Part shown: positions 53,632 to 62,382 of the stretch, in pieces
Layout of the letters: every line of letters begins with the position of its first letter
Numbering within the stretch: position 1 is the stretch's first letter
DNA from: Helianthus annuus
Lineage: Eukaryota; Streptophyta; Magnoliopsida; Asterales; Asteraceae
Direction of reading: 5' to 3'
Length of the DNA: 64,000 nucleotides
Assembly (NCBI RefSeq): GCF_002127325.2
Contig: NC_035435.2
Coordinates: 8,281,800 to 8,345,799 of the forward strand
Made by a program: the position numbers and the translations under genes
The notes under the pieces: generated by a model
What the model saw: the letters and a program-made list of their open reading frames with translations, nothing else
What the model was told of the DNA's origin: nothing
Database searches by the model: none

Positions 53632-55325
53632 TGATGTGTGTAAAATGCAACATATAAAACACATCAATTAAGGCATAAAACTAACCCTTTTTAAGTACTA
53701 ATGTTGGAAAAAGAGTGTTTTTGTCTTCCTTTTGTATTTTCAGGATGAAATGAGCTCAAAATCACAAAAGAAGCAAAAATACCACTAATTCTACCATAAA
53801 TACAAGAAAAGGAACAAAAGTGGACTGCCCGGACCCTCAACGGCACCTCCCAAGGCAAAAAGAAGGAAACAGAGTCTGAACACGCCCCGTGTCCAGCGAA
53901 CACGGGGGCGTGCCCAGGAAGCAGCAGAAAAGACAAACCAGTAGAAGCTTCCATTGCCCACCACGGGGCCGTGTCCAGCGAGCACGGGGGCGTGGTGAAA
54001 GTACAGCAGGCGCATTAATTGTAATTCGCAATTACAATTAATGAAGAGAGAGAGTGTCAGGCGGGCACGGGGCCGTGTCCAGCGGACACGGGGCCATGTC
54101 CAGCCTTCTGTTCAGCCTATAAATAGAGGAGCTTGGCTTCATTCTCTCTCATCCCTTGGCACACCACCTCTCTCACACCTCATCCACCACCCACCACCAC
54201 CATAACACCATCATCCACCACCATCATCCATTGTCCATCGTAGAGTGTGTGAGTCGTCTCGGGATCCAAGATTGATCGTAAGAGTTCTTGACAATCAAGG
54301 CCATGTTTGCCTAAGTCTCTTACATCACTTGGTGAAGACAAGTGTTTAGTATAATACTTTTTATTTTTAATCTTTTGCACTTTTTATTTGGTTTTGTATT
54401 AATGACTTTAATAACTAGTTACTTATGTTGAAGGTGATCTTTCCTTATCGTTTGTCCGTGGTGTCTTGGCGTTATTTTACTGTCTATATAAAATAAAAGA
54501 TTTTCACCATTCATATCTCCACGGTCTATATGGAGGTATGTTGGCTACCTGGTCGGGGGTTAAGGGAACGGTTTGGTAAAGGTCTTGCCCTTGTTCAGCG
54601 TTTAGAGGTCCTGCTTGGGACCTGGGTCAAATTTAGTAGGATCTCCTTCAATGCCCATAGGTATTGGATGGCGGGGATCCAAACTCTTTGACCCCCTCAT
54701 AAGTTAACTACTATTAATACTATAACCCGGCTATTTAGGACTGTATCCCTGCTGACTCAGACTACTTAGCCGAGGGTAACGTCACCGCCAGAAGCGGGGC
54801 CTACCACAATTTGCATTAATAACTTAATTCATTATCTTTCAATAATCCGACCCTTTAGGATTGTATCCTTGCTGACTCAAACTACTGGGTTGAGGGTAAC
54901 GTCGCCTTCAAAAGAGGGGCCTACTACAATAACTAAGATAATCTCTTAAACAAGTGCAAAAGTGCGAAAATAATCAAAGGTTATACTAATACACGTGTCG
55001 GATCCAAGTGATTCATCTTGTCAATCTGTTTTTATTTTATTTTTATTTTCAGCATTTAGTTAGTTTTTATTTTTCTTAGTTTAAAACATTTTTCTAACCT
55101 TTTTGATTTGATTAGACGTTGAGGATAAACCGGTATTAAAAGCTCTTGTGTCCTTGGACGACCTCGGTATCTTACCAACACTATACTACGTCCACGATGG
55201 GTGCACTTGCCCATATGTGTGTTTAGTGTTAGTGAATATCGTGTTTTATAAATTTAAAACTTGGCTAAAAGTGTAAAAAGGGGCTTAATTATATATTAAA
55301 AACATATACACACTGACACGCATCA
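53632..55325 (+). repeat. 5' LTR of the Athila-like element
   Basis: 1694 bp. TATA box TATAAATA at 54118-54125 with a CACC/CATCC-rich stretch just after the presumed transcript start. Three paired GC-rich motifs lie upstream of the TATA box (53881-53912, 53962-53994, 54066-54098). A duplicated structured unit lies at 54724-54931. Confidence 0.93.
54724..54931 (+). repeat. Duplicated structured unit in the Athila-like LTR
   Basis: Two units (54724-54812 and 54843-54931) share TTTAGGA-TGTATCC-TGCTGACTCA, GAGGGTAACGTC and GGGGCCTAC-ACAAT. Between these, the closing stem is CGGCTA/TAGCCG in the first and CGACCC/GGGTTG (one G-U) in the second, so the sequence changed while pairing was kept. A following hairpin also differs but pairs in both (CCGC/GCGG; CCTTC/GAGGG). 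Downstream of the TATA box, so in the RNA. Repeated in the 3' LTR at 60324-60531. Confidence 0.6.
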
Positions 55326-55331
55326 AGTTTT

Positions 55332-55350
55332 TGGCGCCGCTGCCGGGGAC
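55332..55350 (+). other. Primer binding site (Asp tRNA type)
   Basis: TGGCGCCGCTGCCGGGGAC, one or two mismatches to the complement of plant Asp-tRNA(GTC), the Athila-type primer. It starts 6 nt after the LTR. Confidence 0.8.
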
Positions 55351-55634
55351 ACAAGGATTTTAAGAAAGTTAGGAATCAACGGCCTAATCATATTTTTATT
55401 TTTCTTTAATTTTTTAGGATTTTTTCTTAGATTTTTAGCTTCTGCAGAGCTCAACACGGGGCCGTGCTTGCTGAACACGCCCCGTGCTCAATCATTGGAA
55501 CTGGCAATCCTGTTTTATATCAGACAGTAGGCTGAACACGGGGCCGTGTCCACTCAACACGCCCCCGTGCCCAAGATTCAGTTGCTGAAAACAGAACCGT
55601 TAGATCCCGGCGGTTGGTAATTTCTGATACAAAC

Positions 55635-56276
55635 ATGAGTGATAGTAATTCTTTTTACTTTCGGCACTCTTATGGTTTGTGGTGTCGAATATGTGGAGGC
55701 GAACATGAGGAATTAAAATGTTTCTTCCTCACTTATAGGCCCCACTATATAGACCCACCGATTCCTTGTAACCTTAAGAGGGGCGAAAGTAAAAATAAGC
55801 ACTATTTCTCCCTCGAATGCGCCCAACCAGATATTCTAGGAGAAATGCTCCTTGACGAGTTATTTCAACTAGAAGAACTACTTCTAAATTGGTCAAAAGA
55901 ACTTAGGAAGGATTTTTTAGATCCATCCCAAGATGATGACCATGAGGAAATGTTGGAACCGCATTCCGACAACCTCGTTGCTCCCGAAAATACCTTCTTA
56001 CCTAGACAAGACGCGGACGATAGTCGTCCCTGTGCCGATTGTGCCGCGAAGGACTCCCCATCGACTTCGTTCGGTGCATACATAGACCTGAGCGATTCGG
56101 CATACACCTTCTTTAACGAGAGCCCGGGAAAGGGTTGGACTTGTCCACCTAGAATAAAAATAGGAATTACCCTCACCGACAACCTCTTGCGTTCTCGCCT
56201 TAGTATAGGACAATTAAGGTATCTTAGGCACTATGGGGTTGTTCCAACAAGTCAAGAGCCACCCGACATAGATTAG
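55635..56276 (+). CDS. Unknown protein with CCHC-like motif (213 aa)
   Basis: First ORF of the Athila-like element, ATG at 55635. Near the N-terminus is CRICGGEHEELKC, spaced C-x2-C-x3-H-x4-C, close to a Gag zinc knuckle (C-x2-C-x4-H-x4-C). Then come an acidic Leu/Glu-rich helix (ILGEMLLDELFQLEELLLNW), a Ser/Asp-rich middle and a C-terminal segment ending QEPPDID. It sits where gag belongs and could be a reduced Gag or an RNA-binding accessory protein. That is inference, as I do not recognise the family. The frame is intact, but GC-rich motif pairs flank it on both sides. Confidence 0.6.
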   Translation: MSDSNSFYFRHSYGLWCRICGGEHEELKCFFLTYRPHYIDPPIPCNLKRGESKNKHYFSLECAQPDILGEMLLDELFQLEELLLNWSKELRKDFLDPSQDDDHEEMLEPHSDNLVAPENTFLPRQDADDSRPCADCAAKDSPSTSFGAYIDLSDSAYTFFNESPGKGWTCPPRIKIGITLTDNLLRSRLSIGQLRYLRHYGVVPTSQEPPDID

Positions 56277-56919
56277 CTCCTTAGTAAGAAATAAAACTCC
56301 ATAAAACAGCCTACCGACACGGGGCCGTGCCCGTTCAACACGCCCCCGTGTTCACTCAGAAGATTCTCTGCTGATTCTGTCAGAATACGGACAAAATGTG
56401 TCACGATTTTCTCTGCACACGGGGCCGTGTCCAGCGGACACGGGGCCGTGTCCAGTGTGCTGTCGTTTTCTTTAAATGCAGCCTGAATTCTGCTCATTTT
56501 TTACCACTTCACCAAGCAGAGATTCCTGGGATCTTCACATATACCATCCTAGGTAAGTGCTAAAAGAAGGTTCCTAAGGACCATCTTGTCTTTTCCACTT
56601 TTGTTCATTTCTCCTTCTTCCAAAATTTTTCAAACCTTACCTCCATGGAAGCTTGGAAACCCATGATTCCAACCTTCTATGAAAGGGTTTGTAGGAATTT
56701 TTGCCACGGATTCTTATCTAAAGTTAGTTCTATAACTTTGTTTTAAATTATCTAAGCTTAAAACACAACAAATGTGTATTAAAATAATTTAAAAACCTAG
56801 AGTCGTTAGGCAAAAATCCTGCAGATAGCTGAACACGGGGCCGTGCTCACTGAGCACGGGGCCGTGTTCGAGGTACTGTTTTGCAAAAGTTTAGTTATCT
56901 CCGGATTATTTCGCAGAAA

Positions 56920-57348
56920 ATGGCCAGCAGAAACAGCGGAACATCTTCAAGAAATAACCGAAATGGAAGGAGGTCGTCTACGGCAGAGGACTCCCTAGTA
57001 AACTACGTTTACGCTTTGAGGGAAGCCATAGACGAGATGACGGGAGTAGAAGAAGCTTTGGTGGATCGTATTAATCATCTGACGGTAGGTTTGGAGGGTT
57101 GCCTACGGGAAGTAAATCTCCTGCACCAGAGATTAAACCTTCTCGCTTCCCCGCCTTTGGTCCCGGTAATAACCCAAAGGGCGTGGAATGTAGTACCCGA
57201 GGTTATCATCCCAGCAGAATGGCACGCCATGCATCAAGTACCTCAACCGAGGGTGGTGCAAGGAATCCCGGTGAGCGTTCCTCCTCGAGACACCGAAGAG
57301 ACTGAAGCTACCTTTTACCTCCCTAGGGAGATAGAAGAATGGCTTTGA
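56920..57348 (+). CDS. Unknown small protein (142 aa) of the Athila-like element
   Basis: ATG at 56920. Ser/Arg/Asn-rich start (SRNSGTSSRNNRNGRRSS), then a helical heptad-like region (LREAIDEMTGVEEALVDRIN, followed by LEGCLREVNLLHQRLN), a Pro/Val-rich part and an acidic end REIEEWL. No known domain. Short coiled-coil proteins could assist particle assembly, but nothing in the sequence proves this. Intact frame; follows the 55635 ORF by 640 nt with a motif pair in between. Confidence 0.5.
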   Translation: MASRNSGTSSRNNRNGRRSSTAEDSLVNYVYALREAIDEMTGVEEALVDRINHLTVGLEGCLREVNLLHQRLNLLASPPLVPVITQRAWNVVPEVIIPAEWHAMHQVPQPRVVQGIPVSVPPRDTEETEATFYLPREIEEWL

Positions 57349-59231
57349 ATGACAACCAAGGAGCCATCGGCTAAAGAGAGTTACTACATCAGGAAGCTAT
57401 TCCCGAAATTTTCTTAAATAAGTAGAACTCTTATGATAACCTTATGTATCCCCTAGTATTTAGCTAACTTAGTGTAGTGTCTCCCTATGATTTGCAATGT
57501 TATGATGGTTTTTATGATTGATGGTTGTTTTGAGAATAAAACACACTCATGGTGGTAATGGATGAAAAAGGGAACGAGAAAAAATGGAACCATGCATGAA
57601 GAACAGAGCAACCCGACAAAAATCTCCATCACAGAAGGCTCAACACGGGCCGTGCCCAACCAACACGGCCCCGTGCTGAACCCCTGCAGAAAAATCACCC
57701 AGTTCAGGTAACTGGACACGGGCCGTGTTCAGCGGACACGCCCCCGTGTCCAGGCTTCTGTTTCAATTCTAAAATTTTTGTTACTGGCACTTGACCACGG
57801 GGCCGTGCCCGGTGAACACGGGGCCGTGTCCAGAGTGCCAGTAACATAAATATTTGCTTTTTAACACACTTTTATACATTTTAATCAACCAAAAATATTG
57901 TTTTTGGACACATTGAGGACAATGTGTAATTTAAGTGTGGGGGGATGCTAAAACCTTGAAATTTTGCAAAATCCTAAACACAAGCCTTACACAAAACTCT
58001 ATTGGAACCGCTAAACACCCCAAATTTTTTCAAAAACCTTTTTCATTTATTTATTTACTTGTCTTAGTTTAAGTTGGGAAGAACAAGTTCTAAAAAGGTT
58101 ATATTTTTACAAGTTTACAACCGATAGCGTCGTGATAAAAAAAAGGAACCAACATAAGAAAATTATGAAACGGCATAACAAGTCTAGTTTAAAATTCGAT
58201 TATATATGCTTGGTCACATTTAAAAACCCATTCCCACAAAAAGTGAGTTTTGAGCCTTTATTGAGCATAAAAATACACATATTTAGACTAAATGCTCATT
58301 TTTCGTTTCTTGTGTGAATAGCCGCTCGGTCTTTACAGATCTAGAACTTGCCACGACGATACATTCCCGGTCCTTACCAACTTAAACCCAAGTAAGTAAA
58401 TGATGGAGGCATTAGGACTAACTATTTTTCTCTCAAAACCATTATTTTTCATTTTTTTTTACCTACCCAAAATCCCCCTAGATAGCCCCTTTGAGCCTAA
58501 ACCTTTCATTTCATTACCCCAAAAACCATTTTTACCCACCAAAAACCTTTTTCATTTTTTCCCCTTTATTTTAGTAACAAGCTCGGTTTTTCGTCAACTT
58601 GCCCTTTCAAGTGACATCAAAAAAAAAAAAAAAAAAAAAAAAAAACTAGATGATGAAGTCAAAAACAAACAAAAGCTACAAAAGCTTGTTTGAAGAAATA
58701 CTTCAAAAATAATAAGTCACTAAAAACAAGGTATTCTACGAAAACCGACACTTGTTACGATTTTCGCCCTTTTTACTAACCACTAACCAACCACCCACCT
58801 TTAAACCCAAGCCTTCACCCCAAAAGTCCTCTTGATATTTACAAAGGTAAAAAGTTAAAAAGGAGGAGGATTGATTGCTTGGCAAGCCTATGGAAGACGT
58901 AAGTTCCGTGCCGCTCTCGAGTGATTCACTTAAATATACACCTTCGGCCGAGTGTTGAGTGATCTCCCGTGAGGTATGTGAACTTGTATATAAATGGAAT
59001 TTTAATAAGGGATGTTATGCCCAAATAAGTAGTTTATCTTGTGAAAAGTTCAAAATAAATCATAACGAATAGGATTGTAAATAACTAAAAATAAAACCTA
59101 TAAAAACCTTGGATTCCCGACACTCTAGGACAAGCTAAAAAACTTCTCTTCTACCTATTCCATTTGGGAGTGTAAGCCACATTTAAAGAGTTTTGCTTGA
59201 GGACAAGCAAAAGTTCAAGTGTGGGGGTATT
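57349..59231 (+). other. 3' non-coding region of the Athila-like element
   Basis: No gene. Three paired GC-rich motifs (57644, 57717, 57796). An internal purine tract TTTAAGTGTGGGGGGATG near 57929 closely resembles the terminal one CAAGTGTGGGGGTATT (59216-59231), both preceded by GAGGACAA. A run of about 26 A lies at 58619-58644. The doubled purine tract suggests a second plus-strand priming point or the scar of a deletion that removed pol. Confidence 0.65.
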
Positions 59232-60925
59232 TGATGTGTGTAAAATGCAACATATAAAACACATCAATTAAGGCATAAAACTAACCCTTTTTAAGTACTA
59301 ATGTTGGAAAAAGAGTGTTTTTGTCTTCCTTTTGTATTTTCAGGATGAAATGAGCTCAAAATCACAAAAGAAGCAAAAAGACCACTAATTCTACCATAAA
59401 TACAAGAAAAGGAACAAAAGTGGACTGCCCGGACCCTCAACGGCACCTCCCAAGGCAAAAAGAAGGAAACAGAGTCTGAACACGCCCCGTGTCCAGCGAA
59501 CACGGGGGCGTGCCCAGGAAGCAGCAGAAAAGACAAACCAGTAGAAGCTTCCATTGCCCACCACGGGGCCGTGTCCAGCGAGCACGGGGGCGTGGTGAAA
59601 GTACAGCAGGCGCATTAATTGTAATTCGCAATTACAATTAATGAAGAGAGAGAGTGTCAGGCGGGCACGGGGCCGTGTCCAGCGGACACGGGGCCGTGTC
59701 CAGCCTTCTGTTCAGCCTATAAATAGAGGAGCTTGGCTTCATTCTCTCTCATCCCTTGGCACACCACCTCTCTCACACCTCATCCACCACCCACCACCAC
59801 CATAACACCATCATCCACCACCATCATCCATTGTCCATCGTAGAGTGTGTGAGTCGTCTCGGGATCCAAGATTGACCGTAAGAGTTCTTGACAATCAAGG
59901 CCATGTTTGCCTAAGTCTCTTACATCACTTGGTGAAGACAAGTGTTTAGTATAATACTTTTTATTTTTAATCTTTTGCACTTTTTATTTGGTTTTGTATT
60001 AATGACTTTAATAACTAGTTACTTATGTTGAAGGTGATCTTTCCTTATCGTTTGTCCGTGGTGTCTTGGCGTTATTTTACTGTCTATATAAAATAAAAGA
60101 TTTTCACCATTCATATATCCACGGTCTATATGGAGGTATGTTGGCTACCTAGTCGGGGGTTAAGGGAACGGTTTGGTAAAGGTCTTGCCCTTGTTCAGCG
60201 TTTAGAGGTCCTGCTTGGGACCTGGGTCAAATTTAGTAGGATCTCCTTCAATGCCCATAGGTATTGGATGGCGGGGATCCAAACTCTTTGACCCCCTCAT
60301 AAGTTAACTACTATTAATACTATAACCCGGCTATTTAGGACTGTATCCCTGCTGACTCAGACTACTTAGCCGAGGGTAACGTCACCGCCAGAAGCGGGGC
60401 CTACCACAATTTGCATTAATAACTTAATTCATTATCTTTCAATAATCCGACCCTTTAGGATTGTATCCTTGCTGACTCAAACTACTGGGTTGAGGGTAAC
60501 GTCGCCTTCAAAAGAGGGGCCTACTACAATAACTAAGATAATCTCTTAAACAAGTGCAAAAGTGCGAAAATAATCAAAGGTTATACTAATACACGTGTCG
60601 GATCCAAGTGATTCATCTTGTCTATCTGTTTTTATTTTATTTTTATTTTCAGCATTTAGTTAGTTTTTATTTTTCTTAGTTTAAAACATTTTTCTAACCT
60701 TTTTGATTTGATTAGACGTTGAGGATAAACCGGTATTAAAAGCTCTTGTGTCCTTGGACGACCTCCGTATCTTACCAACACTATACTACGTCCACGATGG
60801 GTGCACTTGCCCATATGTGTGTTTAGTGTTAGTGAATATCGTGTTTTATAAATTTAAAACTTGGCTAAAAGTGTAAAAAGGGGCTTAATTATATATTAAA
60901 AACATATACACACTGACACGCATCA
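59232..60925 (+). repeat. 3' LTR of the Athila-like element
   Basis: 1694 bp, same length as the 5' LTR. Differences noted by eye include CAAAAAG/CAAAAAT, CCGTG/CCATG, GACCG/GATCG, ATATCC/ATCTCC, CTAGTC/CTGGTC, TCTATC/TCAATC and CTCCGT/CTCGGT. TATAAATA at 59718-59725. Confidence 0.93.
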
Positions 60926-61458
60926 GTAGGCCACAAGTTCTCTGTTGTTACATCCCTGTAACCACCGTCCACAGCCACCAGTATGTACAGACTTAATAAG
61001 TCTATCTTCCTCTTATTTGGAATAAATGGTGGAACCGGCCTTGTAGTGATTCCCATATATTCGAATAGAAACCATCTGGCCAGTTCTTCAAACTTTGATT
61101 CGAGTATATATTTACATTTGAAAACAAATTCTCGATCATCCAGCATATTCATAAATGCTCTACAATCTTCAAACTCCTTGAATTCCATGGCCATTATGAT
61201 CATTATACTCCAATCTGTCTCTTGTGAAGACAAACGGAGTTCTTCGAAATAAGAATTCAAGTAACGTTGTTTGAACTCTTCATCAAATACACCTTCTTCG
61301 ATTATGTTTTGCTTTTCTTTTAACCCAATCTCTTCTTCCCTTATCAACCCACTCGCTTCATTAACCGAATTATTCACCGAAACAGAAAACATGGGAAAGA
61401 TTCTGCAAGTATCACCATCTTTATTGACAATGAAACCTTGCATAGTCAATTGATCCAT
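60926..61458 (-). CDS. ARID-like domain protein, N-terminal part, of the Copia-like element
   Basis: Minus frame from 61458: MDQLTMQGFIVNKDGDTCRI, then a long acidic/helical middle and, near its end, IDLLSLYILVAVDGGYRDVT followed by ENLWPT. This matches the ARID core pattern L-x-x-LY-x-x-V-x-x-x-GG-x-x-x-VT-x-x-x-x-W. The frame is cut at 60926 by the Athila-like insertion and resumes at 53626 with IAKDLGFEYKDG. ARID domains bind AT-rich DNA in chromatin regulators. Its presence in a retroelement suggests binding to chromatin or to the element's own cDNA (inference). A frame change near an A8 run at about 61488 separates it from 61476-61889. Confidence 0.72.
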
Positions 61459-61475
61459 GCTTAAGATATTTCGGT

Positions 61476-61889
61476 CTAATTCCGGAGAAAAAAAACACTT
61501 TGAATTCTCATAATTTCATTACTTGTTTTAATCTCTACCGATCCAACCCCCCGTATAAACAAGAAATTGTTTTCACCCGTTTGTTTATCAACCCCAATAA
61601 TGTGTTTAATGCGTTTAAACACATTCAAATTTCTGACCATGTGATGTTTAAACACAGAACTAACGTACCATATATCGCTCCATAGCCCTCCTTCGGTACC
61701 GACAACGATCATCTCCTGATGATCTTTGACTCCTTCTTCTTTGTTCTGTATCCTCGTATTCACTGCTTGCCGGATAAGTTGGGTTGCCTCACCTGTTTCT
61801 TTCTTCAGGCATGAAGAAATCTGGTGCCCGGGTTTCCGACAGTAAAAACAAGTCTTTTCCCGATAACGTTGTTTATTCTTGCCGCTCAT
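61476..61889 (-). CDS. CCHC knuckle plus protease-like domain, catalytic motif lost
   Basis: ATG at 61889-61887. A basic start is followed by the CCHC knuckle CFYCRKPGHQISSC and, after a Lys/Gln-rich linker, SDIWYVSSVFKHHMV with a strand pattern (NNFLFIRGVGSVEIKTSNEI, then RIQSVFF). This mirrors the Copia protease start [11 protein letters not shown], as in the Sirevirus at 19116. The catalytic DSG is replaced by SSV, so it cannot cut as an aspartic protease. Similar proteins are annotated in sunflower relatives as CCHC(Zn) family, as I recall. The frame ends at 61476 just after the A8 run, where the next piece continues in another frame. Confidence 0.72.
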   Translation of the reverse strand: MSGKNKQRYREKTCFYCRKPGHQISSCLKKETGEATQLIRQAVNTRIQNKEEGVKDHQEMIVVGTEGGLWSDIWYVSSVFKHHMVRNLNVFKRIKHIIGVDKQTGENNFLFIRGVGSVEIKTSNEIMRIQSVFFLRN

Positions 61890-61965
61890 CTCGTCTGTAC
61901 AATGTTGGCACGGTAAGAGAGTGGATGTTGATCGAATTTCAGTCGTCTTCTTCCTTCCCGTTGAT

Positions 61966-61977
61966 GCTCTGATACCA
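61966..61977 (-). other. Primer binding site (initiator-Met tRNA)
   Basis: Minus-strand TGGTATCAGAGC, 3 nt from the LTR at 61981. Fixes the minus orientation. Confidence 0.92.
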
Positions 61978-61980
61978 CTT

Positions 61981-62377
61981 TGTTGGGGATCAGAAGACAG
62001 ATTTGCAGTGGAGTGTGATGATGCAGCGGAATTGTGAGTGGGATTTGTATTATCATAAGCAATTGATCCAAATTGGATATGCATGATGAAAATGATATCG
62101 ATGAACAAGAGCAGAAGATTAAAAGGACAATTCTTGGAATGATTAAGAATGTCTTGATATCCGACATAGTTGCCGGTAAAATTGAATATACAATGAGTTT
62201 GGCGGTTTGATTTTGGCGGGTAACTGCCAAAGGTAGTTATTTGAATCGTTTGCCCGCTTATCACACCAATTATTACATAACCATATCATCTACTAACCGA
62301 ATACATATCATATATAATACTACTTATAAATCCGAATAATAAGTTTATAAACATAACTAAGTTTAATACTTCTAACA
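61981..62377 (-). repeat. 5' LTR of the ARID-type element
   Basis: 397 bp, partner of 52853-53251. Confidence 0.9.
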
Positions 62378-62382
62378 ACAAC

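Larger units (their letters stand above)
53881..57828 (+). repeat. Paired CACG-(G/C)-CGTG motif array of the Athila-like element
   Basis: Units of two 11-12-nt arms (CACGGGGCCGTG, CACGGGGGCGTG, CACGCCCCCGTG, CACGCCCCGTG and similar) separated by exactly 9 nt. First-arm starts: 53881, 53962, 54066, 55455, 55537, 56318, 56418, 56834, 57644, 57717, 57796, and again in the 3' LTR at 59481, 59562, 59666. The spacer varies in sequence (often TCCAGCGGA), not in length. No unpaired arm was noticed. Several arms with flanks form hairpins (GGACACGG-GG-CCGTGTCC). Confidence 0.85.
53632..60925 (+). mobile_element. Athila-like non-autonomous LTR retrotransposon
   Basis: 7294 bp with TSD GTAGG (53627-53631 and 60926-60930). 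The two 1694-bp LTRs have TGATG...CATCA ends and an Asp-tRNA-type primer site. The 3.9-kb interior lacks protease, RT and integrase and has two small ORFs of unknown function. I counted about seven differences between the LTRs, near 0.4 percent, so it is one of the youngest insertions here. It lies inside the ARID-like exon of the 52853-62377 element. It carries a paired GC-rich motif 14 times. Confidence 0.92.
52853..62377 (-). mobile_element. ARID-type Copia-like LTR element, non-autonomous, interrupted
   Basis: Minus-strand element with TSD ACAAC (52848-52852 and 62378-62382). The functional 5' LTR is 61981-62377, next to an initiator-Met primer site. The 3' LTR is 52853-53251, preceded on the minus strand by the purine tract AAGGGGGTTA. 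Without the nested Athila-like element it is only about 2.2 kb. It codes for a CCHC knuckle, a protease-like fold and an ARID-like domain, with no RT or integrase. By eye the LTRs differ at about nine bases plus a 2-nt indel, clearly older than the element inserted in it. Confidence 0.88.

Noticed and set aside
53691..54031. Three minus-strand frames, repeated identically at 59291-59631
   Set aside because: They are antisense readings of the LTR's GC-rich motif pairs and flanks. The copies are alike because the LTRs are alike.
53881..57828. CRISPR-like array, because of regular repeats and fixed spacers
   Set aside because: Plant nuclear context, units scattered over kilobases in pairs, 9-nt spacers and no cas genes.
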